DNA from: Sequoia sempervirens
Taxonomy: Eukaryota; Streptophyta; Pinopsida; Cupressales; Cupressaceae
Assembly (NCBI GenBank): GCA_007258455.2
Contig: VDFB02270651.1
Location: forward strand, 696,554,197 to 696,618,196
Direction: 5' to 3'
DNA length: 64,000 nucleotides
In this document: positions 22,155-33,838 of the stretch, in pieces
How positions within the stretch are numbered: the stretch's first letter is position 1
Layout of the letters: each line of letters opens with the position of its first letter
The notes under the pieces: generated by a model
Told to the model about the DNA's origin: nothing
The model's database searches: none
The model's input: the letters and a program-made list of their open reading frames with translations, nothing else
Translations under genes and position numbers: made by a program

Positions 22155-22940
22155 TCCACATGGTTCATTATGACATGCATGCAAAATTCCATATGTCTCA
22201 TCTTCTCTCACACATCTTCTCATGACATGGTCAGGTCCCGTATAAAACAAACATTCAGCAATCCAAGAGAAAGGAAAGGATTTTCCAATGAGTGTCCTTT
22301 TATTTTTTGGGGAGAAGTGAGAAGGAACTCTACCTGTAACCAAGTAATTGGCTATGTCAGCATACCGGGGTATTTGTACACTAAGAGAGAATAGATGCTC
22401 ATCAGGAAAAGATTCATCTATAGGTTGATTATCTTTTGATGTAGTTAGCCTTGAAAGAAAATCTGCAACAACATTAGCCTTCCCTAGCTTATCTACAATG
22501 GTTATATCAAACTCTTGCATCAACAATAACCATCTTGCCAATCTACCTGTGATCAAAGGTTTATTCATGAGATATCTAATAGTTGCATGATCAGTGTGCA
22601 CAAATATTTGGTAGCCTATTATGTAATGTCTGAATTTGTTTAGTGTATAGATTACTGCCAACATCTCTTTCTCTGTCACTATATAATTGAATTCAGCTCC
22701 TTACAAATTTTTGCTAACAAAGTAAATAGCATTTTCAATAGCTCCCTCTTTCTATCCTAAGACTACTCCTATGGCATAATCTGATGCATCAGTGTGAATG
22801 TGGAAAGGAAGCTCCCAATTGGGCCCCTTAAGTATAGGAGCATGATTCAAAGCTACCTTCAAGTTAGAAAATGCCTTGTCACAAGATTCAGTCCATTGAA
22901 ATTCAGCATCTTTAGTGAGAAGGGTATACAAGGGTGTTGC
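22155..22940 (-). pseudogene. Element A RNase H and integrase N-terminus
   Basis: The frame from 22679 reads MTEKEMLAVIYTLNKFRHY, then VHTDHATIRYLM and ARWLLLMQEFDI...NVVADFLSRL. These are the conserved helices and the Asp-rich C-terminal motif of a gypsy RNase H, which degrades the RNA strand during reverse transcription. From about 22480 it runs into the integrase N-terminal zinc region (ILHACHNEPCGGH), cut at 22155 by the 3-kb insertion. The first RNase H strand (22680-22940) is interrupted by stops. The apparent tail of the 208-aa frame past GGH is read-through into the insertion. Confidence 0.85.
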
Positions 22941-22964
22941 TACCTTGTTGAAATCCTTGATGAA

Positions 22965-24143
22965 TCATCTATAATATCCTTCATGACCCAAGAAACTCCT
23001 AACATACTTTTGTTTTACAGGTGTAGGCAGATTTGTGATTACCTCAATTTTTTCAAGATCTACTTGAATTCCCTTGTGGGAGATGTAGTGGCCAAGAACT
23101 ACACCTTCTTGCATCATCATAAAGCACGTTTCACTATTTAAGGACAAGTTTTTATCCTCACATCTTTGTAGGACTCTCCTGATATTTTCCAATGCTTGAT
23201 CAAAATCAACACCATAAGTGGTGAAGCCATTCATATAAATCTCCATGCAATCATGAGAAATGTCTAAAAATATACTAATGACTGTCCTCTGGAAAGTTGC
23301 AGGTGCATTGCACAAGCCAAATGGGAGTACCTAATAGGCATAAGTCCCCCATGGACAGGTAAATGTGGTCTTCTCCTAGTCTTCTGGTGCAATTTGGATT
23401 TGGTTGTAGCTGTTGAAACCATCTAGAAAAGAGAAGTATTGCTTTCTTGCAAGTGTGTCCAAAACTTGATCAATGAAGGGTAAAGGAAAGTGATTCTTCT
23501 TGGTGGCAGCATTAAGTTCTCTATAATCAACACAAACTCGCCACTTCCCTCCTTTCTTGGGCACAATCACTAATGGAGACACCCACTTACTATCTTAAAT
23601 GGGATAGATAAATCCTACATCTAGCAATTTTTGTATATCTCCTTTCACAATTTCTCTTAGTGCAGGGTTAATCCTTCTTTGGGGCTGTCTTACTAGAGTG
23701 CAATCATCTCTAATATAAAATTTTTGGGTACAAATTTTAGGATCCAGTCCCTTCATATCATGATAATCCCACACAAATGCATGTTGGTGGGCCCTTAATA
23801 GGCTTGCCAATAACAGTTGTTGCTCTTCATTCAACTTACTATTAATATTCAGGTATTTTCCCTCTAACACATGTACTTGTGTATTTAATTCTATCATGGT
23901 TGCTTCATTAACACATGGTACTTTTAGTTCATATGGAAGCAATGTATGGAACATACATGTTGCTGCAAGAAGTTTGTTTGCAGGAACAGTGTCTGTAGGA
24001 ACAGTGGTTGTAGGAAGATCATCTGCAGGAAGAATGTCTACAGGAATAGTGGATGCAGGAAGAACAGGAAGAAGTGTCCTGACTAAAGTAGAAGATGATG
24101 TTTCATCCACTTCATAATGGTTCTGAATGATGTTATTCAACAC
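22965..24143 (-). pseudogene. Element A reverse transcriptase
   Basis: A linker (24143-23750) leads into the RT finger region (QRRINPALREIVKGDIQKLLD near 23650). Then come VIVPKKGGKWRVCVDYRELN, HFPLPFIDQVLDTLA and FLDGFNSYNQIQIAPED (23582-23376), and a palm and thumb block (23315-22965) with CNAPATFQRTVISIF and LGHYISHKGI. The motif expected as YMDDF reads YMNGF near 23233, so both catalytic Asp residues are lost. Frame breaks lie at about 23583 and 23316-23375. The motifs place it with Athila-like Ty3-gypsy RTs. Confidence 0.9.
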
Positions 24144-24269
24144 TTCATCCTCATCTTGGAGCTACATGAAAGAGCTTCTACCTAGCATCATATGTTGTGC
24201 CATAGAATTAACTTCCTCAGCCTCTTCACCAACTTGTGACCATACAGAATATTCTTCATCATGAGATGG

Positions 24270-24701
24270 CTAAGCAGGTGGATAAAGAATAAAAATTTTA
24301 GTACTCCTTCCATCTAAAATGGTCATGTCACCAGACCAACATCCAATGTATGCATCTGTAGTTGCCAACCAAGGCCTTCCAAGAATGATAGGATACCCAC
24401 CTAGTGTAGCCTTAAGAGAAAGAATCATAAAATCTATTGGATATTCCCATGAGTCTAGTACTACCACAAGATCCTCCACTACACCATCAGGCTTAATAGT
24501 AGAGCTGTCAGCAAACTACAAGATAGTAGGAGTAGATCTCATACTTGCAATATTTAGTTGTTGCAGGATGTCTTTGGTCATTACATTGATTGCTGCCCCT
24601 AAATCAATCAGAGCATTCTTCACTTGGATCCCATTTATGACAACTGCTACCACAGGACTGCCTAGGTCATTATACTTGGGAATAGTCACTTTTCCCAACA
24701 T
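24270..24701 (-). pseudogene. Element A aspartic protease
   Basis: Piece 24701-24516 has VAVVINGIQVKNALIDLGAA, in which DLGA replaces the usual D(S/T)GA; DLGA is the form seen in Athila-like proteases. Piece 24479-24270 has LKATLGGYPIILGRPWLATT, the second hallmark loop. It would cut the gag-pol precursor. One stop separates the two pieces. Confidence 0.82.
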
Positions 24702-24986
24702 GATATCAGCTAGCTAGCCCACCATATGAACTATAGTTGGGTCTCTCTTCTTCCTTCTTGGCTTCTTAAGACAAGCTTCCTTAATAGCTTTTTCATATAT
24801 TGGAACATCTTTTATGGCCTGAAATAGGGGTATTTGAACACATATATGCTTTAGCTGATCCAGGATGTCAAAAGTGGTATCCTCATTTTCTTCTTTCTTC
24901 TTGGCAACTTCCAGTCTCTAAGGAAATGGTGATTCTTGCTTGGTCTACTCAACTTGGACTGGTTCAGGATTTTTGGGTGCATTTGG

Positions 24987-26681
24987 CTAAATAGTATCAT
25001 TCAAAGGCTCCTCCTCTTCCACAAGAAGCTTAGTAATGATGGGCTTGGAAGGGGCTGGTAGAGTGGTTCCTGAACATAGGTGGATATCATTTATACTCAT
25101 AGCATATGCAAGGAATTGATTTGAATCAGCAGAGTATACACGTTGTTGTTGTGGTTTATTATTAGGATTGGGTGTGGGCTGAGTTGGTTTAGGTGCATTT
25201 GAGCTTGGATTGGCAGGTGGAGGCATTATAGAAGGTTGTTGGGGTTGAGAAGGTGGCTACATGTAACTAGTGTTCTAAGTAGGCCATTGTTGTCCTCCTC
25301 TCCATTGATTCATTTGTTGCCAATTTCTTGGAGGTGGTTGCCAGTGCCCTTGAAATTGTTGCCAATTCCCCTAAGGTTGTTTCCACTGATGTGGAGGACT
25401 CTAATGGCTAGGCCAAGTGTTTGGAGGGTTACTCCAAGGCTATGGTGGATATCCTCCATAACTGGGTGGATATGGGGGCTGCCATTGGTTACCAGATGAA
25501 TAAGAGTTAAAATATGGTCTAGCATAGGATAGTGGATCTGGCGGCATACCTTGTCGTGGAGCCCAAGGCTTCCTTTGTGCAACATAGTAGACTTGGTCTT
25601 CTTCAATCTGAATTAGCTTGAACTCAGGTGAAATCTGCTTGCTTTCCAGGTTAGCTACCATCTTACAGCTGCAGTCATTCTCCTTTTGTCTACAATGGGG
25701 ACAATATTCTGTCAACATCATCTCTGCCTCCTCTTGCTTCTTTTTGGCCTAAAGTGTATCTAGCTAAGTAGCTAGATTTTTGATAATATCTTGCTTGAAG
25801 TCTGCCAACAAATGAGTGATCTCCACTCTTGAAACTCCACCAGTAGTTGACTTACCCATGGAAGATTGATAACTCTCCCTTTCTTTGAAGCTGACCTAGA
25901 GTAATTCTGGCATATTTTCTTGATATCCTCCCAAGGAACTTGGGAGATATCTCCTCCTACCATGAGGTCTAAAGCATCAATGCAGCTATCATTGATTCCA
26001 CTCAGGAAAATCAACTTTTGTGAGTCCTCATTAAGTGCATGGTGTGGATATTTTTGCAAGAAAAATAGAAACCTGGCAATGTAATCTTCCAAACTCTCAT
26101 CTTCCTTCTGCTGCATCCTGAAAATGTCACCTCCTCTCATGTCACTACCCCTGCAGTATTCCTTGTACTTCTCAAGGAATTTTGTCTTCATGTCTTCCCA
26201 AGTTTCCACAGTATCTCTACCTAGGCTCATGAACCATCTTAATGCAGCTTCTTTCAAAGTGGTTAGAAATAACTTAAGCCTATTGGCATCAGTAGTGTAA
26301 TCATAACTCCTACAGAGTATATCAAACTCAAATAAGAAGGTATCAAGATCTTCTGTCACAAGTACATAAAACTTGGGGAGTGTTGAGGCGGGAATGTTCT
26401 TGATGTTGTCAACTTCATTTTGATGGGAAATGGGGAAAGGAAAAGCTGGTTGGTTTTTTCTGTTCCCATTTGCATCACCCATGCCTGCTTGATGTGGTTC
26501 TAGGACAAAGGGGTTCTCAAGCTGATTTTGATCTTCCGAGGGGACTTTGGAGCTAGTCAGATTAGGATATGTGTCTGTGAAGGGGTGTGGATCTTCTTCT
26601 TCTTCTTCTGGTAGGTTTTGGTACTCAACTAGTTGAAATGAACAAGGATTGTTAGGAAGGAATCTCCCATAAGCATCCTAT
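24987..26681 (-). pseudogene. Element A gag
   Basis: The capsid-like block (26482-25772) contains LDTFLFEFDILCRSYDYTTD, LKEAALRWFMSLGRD and WEDMKTKFLEKYKEYCRGSD, the retrotransposon gag fold of gypsy elements. Next is a Cys cluster, CPHCRQKENDCSC (25700-25662), then a Pro/Gln/Gly/Tyr-rich nucleocapsid-like region (25606-25310) and a PTQPTPNPNNKPQQQ linker (25226-24987). The frame is open upstream of the 26482 ATG (LVEYQNLPEEEEDPHPFTD), so the true N-terminus is earlier and is cut at 26681 by the TRIM-like insertion. Gag forms the particle in which reverse transcription occurs. Confidence 0.85.
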
Positions 26682-26972
26682 TGGTGTAATTAATTATTTA
26701 ATTACACTTTAGGATAAGTTTACTTAGGTAATTATTTATTTCCTAGGATAATTATCTTTTAATTCTTATCTTATCTTATTGAGCTGTCTTTTTGCTCAAG
26801 ATAAGATTAGGGTTGCTTTTTCCTGCTTTATTGCATCATTGTTTTTTCGAACGCTTTTGTATTATTTGTAAAAAATTATTCTCAATAATCAATAATTCTG
26901 ATTTTTGCTTGCACAACTTTGCTCTGAGAGTTTACAGAACATCTTTCATTTTTGTTCTGAATATCTATTGCT
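26682..26972 (+). repeat. Left LTR of the TRIM-like element
   Basis: About 291 bp, with a handful of differences from 27690-27980 by eye. The first 25 bases form an A/T palindrome (TAATTAATTATTTAATTA). Confidence 0.75.
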
Positions 26973-27689
26973 ACTGGGATAGTGGATCACTCCTCTCGGT
27001 TGTATTCCTTCACTGATTTTGCTACTGGTGGTGCTTCTATTCCTACAACTATTCCTCACACTTCAGGTGTGCATCATCATTCAAAGGAGAGATTTTGCTT
27101 CTTGAACATTGTTTTTCTCACATCGAATCTTGTTCTCAAGCCTTCTGCTCCATCTCCTCCTCCTATTACTTCTTTTGTTTCAGTGTAGCAGGATCTAGTT
27201 GATCATATATCTTTGGAGGTTTCTATTGAGTCTTCACCTACTTTGGCTTATTCATTTGTTGAGGTCACACCTACTTCTGTGGAGACATCTTGGGCTGCAC
27301 CTATTCCACCTTCAAAGATTTCTTTCATTCGACCTCTTCCCTCTCACTTCTTTCTGGAGATGTAGTTTCTTCACTTCTTTTGGAGTTACTTCATTCTAGG
27401 GGGGATATGTGGTCTTTTTCTTCCTCTCTTATGGGGGGATTCTTTCATGTATCTTTGTGATGAATGGTGTCCTTGGGAGGTCTTATGGAGTCCTCCATTT
27501 TTCATCACTTGGGTACTTTATTGCATTCTATTTTGGGGAGGAGTTTTGTTCGCATGTGGTTTTCTCCTTTACCCCGTTTGATTTAGTTTGCCTTGCATTT
27601 GTACATGAGTACCTGATCAAGCCTTGTTTTCGGGACTCATATTTGCATAATAATTTTCTTCTCCCTAAGTTGCACTTATGGGGGGGTAT

Positions 27690-27980
27690 TGGTGTAATTA
27701 ATTATTTAATTACACTTTAGGATAAGTTTACTTAGGTAATTATTTATTTCCTAGGATAATTATCTTTTAGTTCTTATCTTATCTTATTGAGCTATCTTTT
27801 TGCTCAAGATAATATTAGGGTTGCTTTTTCCTGCTTTATTGCATCATTGTCTTTTCGAAGGCTTTTGTATTATTTGTAAAACATTATTCTCAATAATCAA
27901 TAATTCTAATTTTTGCTTGCACAACTTTGCTCTGAGAGTTTACAGAACATCTTTCATTTTTGTTATGAATATCTATTGCA
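27690..27980 (+). repeat. Right LTR of the TRIM-like element
   Basis: Direct repeat of 26682-26972, preceded by a run of seven G residues in a purine-rich context. Confidence 0.75.
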
Positions 27981-28245
27981 TGTGATAGGTGATTGCTTGC
28001 AGGTGATTCTTGGGGACTGTGAAGTTGGTTTTTCAACTTCTACACATCCCTTCTCCTTCCTCTATGCATGCAGTATCACTCACTACTAGTCAGCTCACAC
28101 AAAGAATTGGTAAAGAATCGAGGTGGTCATTACTTCCTGAATGAGGATATGCTAAGAACTTCTAGAAATACTACAACAAGAAAAACTACCAATGACTCCA
28201 AAAGAATTCCTAGCTTGACACCATCCCCGGCAATGACGCCAAAAA
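27981..28245 (-). other. 5' leader of element A
   Basis: Non-coding stretch between the PBS and the interrupted gag N-terminus. On the minus strand it starts with the PBS and shows no long frame. Confidence 0.5.
28224..28241 (-). promoter_or_regulatory. Primer-binding site of element A (tRNA-Asp type, Athila-like)
   Basis: The minus strand reads TGGCGTCATTGCCGGGGA, two bases away from the TGGCGCCGTTGCCGGGGA form known from Athila-like elements. It lies 4 bp from the LTR edge at 28246. It fixes the orientation and supports the lineage call independently of the protein motifs. Confidence 0.88.
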
Positions 28246-29432
28246 TGTTGGCCTCCTACAATGATTTCATAACTAAGCCTTTACAGCCATGATTCATAAA
28301 TTGTACATCTAACCTGAATAGCCATTCAATCATTATGAAGGTGCATTTAACTTGTCAACCTAGGGACGGGAACTTGAAATGGGTCAGCATTATATGTGCA
28401 CTAGGGTCTCAAGTAGTCATTGCATTCTACAGCTAAGAAACACAATACTAAAAGTAAATTACTTGAAAGGAAATAAAGCAAATGTTGAACATCAACCAAC
28501 AACTATGCTTAAGCTAAAATGCAGAGCAAGAATGAAATTTTGAGTGACAAACAGGGGACTACTATGTCTGCTTTGGATACAGGAACAATCGATGCCATAT
28601 TTCTAACTAAGTACCAAATAGCAAGTAATACTAAACTAATGCTAAACTAAGAAAATGGATTACTCACCAAGTGGGCCCCCTTGTATAAGTATCCTCTAAC
28701 TAAACTAACAAGAACTCAGATGCTCAAACTCATAACTTTATTTTATTCACTGTAAATCGTGCATACAAAGAGTAATGTAACTGTATCACTGGAATGGGAA
28801 AATGAGAGTACAATGTAAAATAGTGCAACCTCCTAAAGAAGGAGCATCAAATTATTATTTATACTATAGCTAAGCAAGGCAGTCAACTCCATGACTAGGA
28901 GGATGCCATTTAGGGAAAGCAGGGGAAAGTGGAGCGATGACGGTTATGCATGCATGGAATCTGGTCAGACATACAAGTCAAGCATAGATCTAGCACAGCA
29001 GTAATGCCCATGCATGCTCGATCATTAAGGTCCACTACAAGGCAGTTACATTTAGTTGCATGAAGAATCTTTGTTGCCAGTTTCCTTTAACTTAGAGTGA
29101 TTTCTCAGCTGGGCATTATGGTGCATGCCCAGCTGGCGATGTCTTCCTTAACTTGGCGTATTGAATCTGCATATCAAGGTTAGTACGCATAATAATTTCA
29201 CATCAATAACCACTCTAAGAAACATTTATTAATCACATGCAAAATCAATATAGATGACCCACATATTATGCCAAATATCATTAAAGCTTGCAAAGATAGG
29301 ATAATGTCAAATGTTAATGGTTTGAGGGAAACATTATGCCAATACCAACACTTAAGCATTAAATTCCATGACATCTATGAGCAAATAGACTATAGATTCT
29401 TCCCAAAACTAGACCAAAAATGAGGCTCATCA
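28246..29432 (-). mobile_element. 5' LTR of element A (1,187 bp, internally deleted)
   Basis: TGTTGGCCTCC...GGCTCATCA. Collinear with both ends of the 3' LTR but lacking about 2.3 kb; the junction is near 28580-28600, where a TACAGGAAC word that is repeated in the longer copy sits at the break. Promoter elements are probably lost with the middle, though this cannot be shown here. No gene. Confidence 0.82.
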
Positions 29433-29437
29433 AGTGA

Positions 29438-30993
29438 CACCAGGTCATAGTACTTAACGATATGTCAAAGGTTTAGTGTTGATCCAATTTTTTATCCTGA
29501 TCATAATGTGGGGATCGAAATTGGGACATGATGCGGTTGATAAACAAAAACCTTCTAACATTTCAAGATGACAATCTGATACCCAATCTTGATAGAATGT
29601 CAAAATTCATGATTGGAGCAAGTGAAGGAGTTAGTCGAAATGGTGGTAAAAACATAAGTGTGGTTTCAATGCTCAATCTCGATATAGATGCGAGAATTGG
29701 GAATTGAACAACTAGCAATAAACGAAGGAAAGATAGATGTAACAGTATCTTCAAATTGCGCCTTCGGGATCAGATTGTGGTTGGGATCAAGACTTTAATT
29801 TAAAATGGTCATAATTTTAAAATTCATGAATGCAAATGCACATTTGACCAATCAGTACAAAAAACCCTAGAAAACTAGGGAACAATGGGATAGAAATTAC
29901 CCGTGAACAAAAAACAAAACAAAAACGCGAGGGAAAACCCAAATGCACAAAACCTAGAATGAAACAAGGGAAACCAAAAATGAACAAACAAGAAAGAACA
30001 AACAAACAAGAAAAGAAAGCAAGCAACACAAAAGAAATATGAAACAACAAGAAAATCAAACATACGAAAACCAAGAACAAGGAAAAATGCAAGGCAAAAA
30101 CCCCCACCTCCAAACGCAACCAAGAATCTAACAGCACAGTGATAGATTGAAGCACCTCCTCAAACCATAACTCTCGGTGTTGCTCTGATTTGCTTTGTCA
30201 AACTATACAAGCTAGAATGGAAGGAAACCAAGGAGTGGCGGAATCAAAACTCGTTTGCACATTTGAATAGTTAGACATTAATGCGCGTTGGTCAAGCCTC
30301 AAGATCAGGGTGGAAGACATTAATGCATAGTCGCCAGAAGGAAGGTAAGCGGTGGTCGAGATCGAGACATGGCATGACACCTAACTTTTAATGTATGCAA
30401 AGTTAAAGCAAAGGTCTAAAGTCTAAACCCCAACAAACAAACAAAGGAAAAGAGGGAATCAAGATCAGGATGAGACATGAAACAAGAACTTTTAGAAAAT
30501 TTCTTAGTGCAAGTTTCAGTCCGAAGTCCAATCCCGAAAAAGACAAAGAGAGTCAGAAATTGGGATCGGGATGGAAACAGGAACAAGAACTTTTAGAAAA
30601 TTCTTGGTGATGGTTCCAGTCCGATTTTCAATTCTGACACAAGAAAAAATGCACAAGGGAGAAAAGTGGAAGCCAGGATCAGAACAAAAATAAGAACTTA
30701 CACCTTAAGGGTGTAAGGTGATGGTTCCAATCTGAAATCTGAATCTAACACACAAAGAAAACACAAAGCAAAGCACGGGGTCAGGATCAGGACATGAACA
30801 GGAACTTGAGCCTTACAAAAGTAACAAGTGTGAGTGTCATCCCAAAACCTGAACCCGAAAACAAAGGAAACCAAGACTTAGGAGAAAAATAATCAACTCC
30901 TAAGACCCGAACAAGAACACCAAGGACAAAAGAAACAAAGGGGGGCCCATTTTGACCAAAAAAAAAATGGGGTGGTTATGCAAGGCATAACAA
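29438..30993. mobile_element. Left LTR of X, inner part
   Basis: Continues 11218 after the Athila-like insertion and its duplication (29433-29437), and matches 45364-45842 plus 60830-61913. It holds more of the degenerate GATCGGG-type array, an A-rich block (29925-30110) in which AACAAACAAGAAA-like words recur (the minus-strand Phe/Leu/Cys frames are artefacts of this), and further diverged repeats to 30850. It ends GGCATAACA. Confidence 0.83.
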
Positions 30994-30995
30994 TT

Positions 30996-31011
30996 GGCGA
31001 CTCGACTAGGA
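30996..31011 (+). promoter_or_regulatory. Putative primer-binding site of element X (plus strand)
   Basis: TGGCGACTCGACTAGG begins 2 bp after the LTR end. TGGCGACTC is the PBS start I associate with Tat-like gypsy elements, and the site resembles the PBS position of element T (TGGTGAACTCGACGTG at 47116). It would prime leftward-to-rightward, plus-orientation elements, opposite to the gag-pol strand of this interior. Confidence 0.6.
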
Positions 31012-32060
31012 AAATGGTTTACCCATTTTCAAGATATTAAAAATTTTATTCATCCAAAACCTCTGGTTTATGAACGTTTTAACTTAAGTATGATCAGTTA
31101 TAGCAAACAAGGTTGAGCTAGAATCTCAAATGTAAATCAGCAACAACTTTGAATCTGAGTGTGTGTGTGTATGGTGCATTTTTTCTGTAAAAACTCTACC
31201 TATCCTTAAACAACTATATTAAGATTCAAGCTACCTGAGTTGAGCCATTTTAACTATCGTGCAAAGATATCCTGGGTATTGCTCTGCTGCCAGTCAGGCA
31301 TCTATAGACCCAATGGAGATACCTCTAGTTCTCTCAAAGCATTGCTCTACTGCTAGCCAGGCATCCATAGCCCCAGTAGAGATACTTGAATTACCCTTAT
31401 CATATTGAGTTTGCCATCATTTATGCTTCTCTTTTCTTTTCTTTGTCTGAGCTTTACTTGGAGCAATTCTTTTCTTATCTTTTCTCAATAGTTAGATGTA
31501 GTAACCTGAAATTCAGGTTGAGAACTACGGTGGACCTCATGACAATGTTTAGGATTCGAATTTTTCACCTGAATCATGAATACAGTCACCCTAAGAAAAA
31601 TAGACCCTTATGAAAATAGATGTTTCTATCTATTAGGTGACAAATTCAGCTGTGGTTAATGAGATCACTTACAATGTACTTGTTTGTTCCTAACCTTTCA
31701 AACTGCTATTAAAATGGACCTAAAACATAAGTCTTGAAATGAAAGAGCTCAAAAGACATACCTAAAAATAAGTAAATCAATTTATTTTTCATAGCACCCT
31801 AGTATACTTTGAATAAATACCCCTTCACTCCAAAATGGAGAAAATGAAGTTCCCCAAAAACAAAAGAAAAGAAGAAAAGGAAAACAAACAACAACAGCAA
31901 AAAAAATAGAAAACAAAGGAAGCACAAAAAAACAAACAAACCAGAAATGAGAAAATATATATATATATATATACAATCAAATGGATGATCAAACCTTCAT
32001 GGGCAAAAATAATGTTTGAGAAATTGTCTATTGACCGGCAATGGGACAGATTCTCCTGTT
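31012..32060. other. Non-coding end of the X internal domain
   Basis: No gene. It holds a two-copy repeat of about 65 bp (GCTCT(A/G)CTGC(T/C)AG(C/T)CAGGCATC, at 31285 and 31345), a (TG)n run at 31158-31172, an (AT)n run at 31955-31972, and A/G-rich DNA at 31840-31930. In the plus reading it would be a leader after the PBS; in the minus reading, the 3' untranslated part after integrase. Confidence 0.5.
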
Positions 32061-32067
32061 AAGGTGC

Positions 32068-33000
32068 TTAATCAGAAGGCATTCTCACCAAGGATTTCAG
32101 CAATCTGATATGGACCCAACTAAAGTCGGTCAAACTTTTGATGATCACCCTTCCTCTCTCTGGCTTTGTCCCATAGCAGAACAAGGTCTGATATTCTAAA
32201 GGCTTTAATTTTGGCTCTTTTTTCAAACTAGCATTTAACAACAGCCTAATGCTTGGAAAACTGTTAGAGAGCAGCATCTCTTTGTTCTTCTAGATTGAGC
32301 AAACTAGTTAGTCGGACCTCTATCCTATCATCATTAGAGTAAAACTCTTGCATAAAATGGAGAACTGATATCTGTAGATGAATAGGGAAGACTGGGTCTT
32401 GGCCATGGACTAACTTAAACGGTGAGTTTCCTAAGGTGGATTTGATTCTAGTCCTATTTTCCCATAAGGAAAATCTCAGTTGTGTGTGCCAATCCCTAGG
32501 ATTACTTTCTAGTAACTTCTTAATTACCTCTAGTAAATTTTTATTAGTAGACTATGCTACTCCATTCCCCTATGGAAAGTAACTAGAAGAGTACTTCAAA
32601 ACAATTTTATGTTCATAGGCCCACTGAATAAATTATGCATAAGAAAAGGCAGGGCCATTATCACATACCAAAGCAAATGGTACTCCAAACCTAGTAACGA
32701 CATACTCGTTAAGGAACTTGATAATGACATCAGTGGTGTTTTCTTGCAAGGTTGAGCTTCAATCCAGTGTGTGCAATAATCCATTGCCATCAAAATAAAC
32801 CTGTGACCTACAAATGAATTTGAATTAATTACCCCAACAAAATCTAATGCCCATTGGGCAAACGGTCTTACCTCGTATACTGGTTGTAAGGGTATCACTG
32901 AATTACATTCTTTAGATGCCAAAGTTTGACATGTATGACATGTCCTAACATGTTGATGAGCATCCCAGAACACATGGGGCCAATAAACCTGATCTCAAAA
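32068..33000 (-). pseudogene. Element X integrase
   Basis: 32973-32596 contains the zinc-binding CxxC (CHTCQTLASKEC) and the core start QWALDFVGVINSN...FILMAMDYCTHWIEAQ. After several frameshifts, 32277-32068 matches the C-terminal domain (KERGKVIIKS-like, LTDFSWVHIRLLKSL). The DxD...E core is scattered across frames, so it is inactive. Tat-like gypsy integrase is the best family call. Confidence 0.8.
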
Positions 33001-33833
33001 TTTGATGTGCCATATAATCAGCCGAACTGTGCCCAGTACCATGTCTGCCATGAAACTCAGCAATAGCCTGTTTTGCTTACACCTTCAAAGTTTCTCTTGT
33101 ACAAGGCTCTTCCTTTGAGCATATAATGGAAAATCTTTAGTCGCAATGCTCTTCTCTAATTAGTATTCATTTCATTAGGACATTTGTTGTTCAAGAGCAA
33201 GAAAATCAGATCTGCATACCAAGGATCACCTGTGAATGATTGTACAGTATATTATTAACAAGTAATCATGGTGTCATCATTAGCCATAGCCTTAGATAAG
33301 CCTTGTCCTCATACCAGCTTCATTGGTTGAATTTCAAGGTCGAACTCCTATAGAATTTCCATCCATTTTCCCCCTCTTTCTCCCAACTCACTTTGCATTA
33401 GAAGGGACTTCACTACAGGGTCGAGAACTATGGTGGTGATCTAACTGCAGAGAATGTAATGCCAGAACTTTTTAACGGTCTGTACTAGTGCAAAGGCCTA
33501 CTTTTCCAAGGGTGGATGCCTGATCTCAGCATTCTTGAATGGAGAACTCATAAAAATTATTGGCCTTTCATCCCCTTCATCTTTCTGTTGTGTTAAAACA
33601 AGTAGCACATGAATGATCAGATGCAAAGGAATAAATGTAAAAAGGCATTAGATAATCAGGACTGGTTAGAACCAGTGCCTTTGAAATAGACTGTTTGATT
33701 TTTGAGAAGGTAGCCTTAGCCTTGTTACTCCATTCAATCTTGGCATCCTTCTTCATCATCTCATTGAGGGGTTTAATGATCTCCACAAACTCGGTTATTA
33801 ACTTTCTTACAAAATTTATCTTTCCAAAGAAAG
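33001..33833 (-). pseudogene. Element X RNase H (gypsy type, after RT)
   Basis: 33786-33577 reads IIKPLNEMMKKDAKIEWSNK (RT-RNase H connection) and then DYLMPFYIYSFASDHS, the start of the gypsy RNase H domain. Degraded downstream stretches (33570-33000) still show PIIFMSSPFKNAEIRHPPLE and an FHGRHGTGHSSADYMA-like integrase lead-in. Many stops. Confidence 0.72.
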
Positions 33834-33838
33834 ACCTC
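33834..33838. repeat. Target-site duplication ACCTC of the solo LTR, left copy
   Basis: Identical to 35055-35059. Confidence 0.9.

Larger units (their letters stand above)
26682..27980 (+). mobile_element. TRIM-like miniature LTR element (1,299 bp)
   Basis: Two direct repeats of 291 bp (26682-26972 and 27690-27980) start TGGTGTAATTAATTATTTAA. The right copy ends ATTGCA, the left ATTGCT. The internal 717 bp is non-coding, T/C-rich, and ends with CTTATGGGGGGGTAT, a polypurine-like tract directly before the right LTR, which sets the strand as plus. After the left LTR there is only a weak PBS resemblance (TGGGATAGTGG). The flanking five bases (CCTAT, TGTGA) do not match, so a clean target duplication is not visible. 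It has the size and layout of a TRIM and must rely on proteins of other elements. It interrupts the N-terminal gag frame of A. Confidence 0.78.
11219..29432 (-). mobile_element. Element A: Athila-like Ty3-gypsy retrotransposon nested in the left LTR of X
   Basis: LTR copies at 11219-14702 (3' LTR) and 28246-29432 (5' LTR), a tRNA-Asp-type PBS at 28224-28241, a polypurine tract at 14704-14717, gag-pol on the minus strand, and extra ORFs between integrase and the 3' LTR. Flanks are GGTGA (left) and AGTGA (right), a 5-bp duplication with one mismatch. The uninterrupted X arm at 45364 shows the empty site. Total 18,214 bp; about 13.8 kb without its own two insertions. The RT catalytic pair is mutated and integrase is split, so this copy cannot move by itself. 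Confidence 0.88.

Noticed and set aside
29817..30155. Phe/Leu/Cys-rich minus-strand frames resembling a membrane protein (also 60722-61083)
   Set aside because: They arise from an A-rich AACAAAGAA repeat block on the plus strand that is present in both X arms. There is no start context and no family match.
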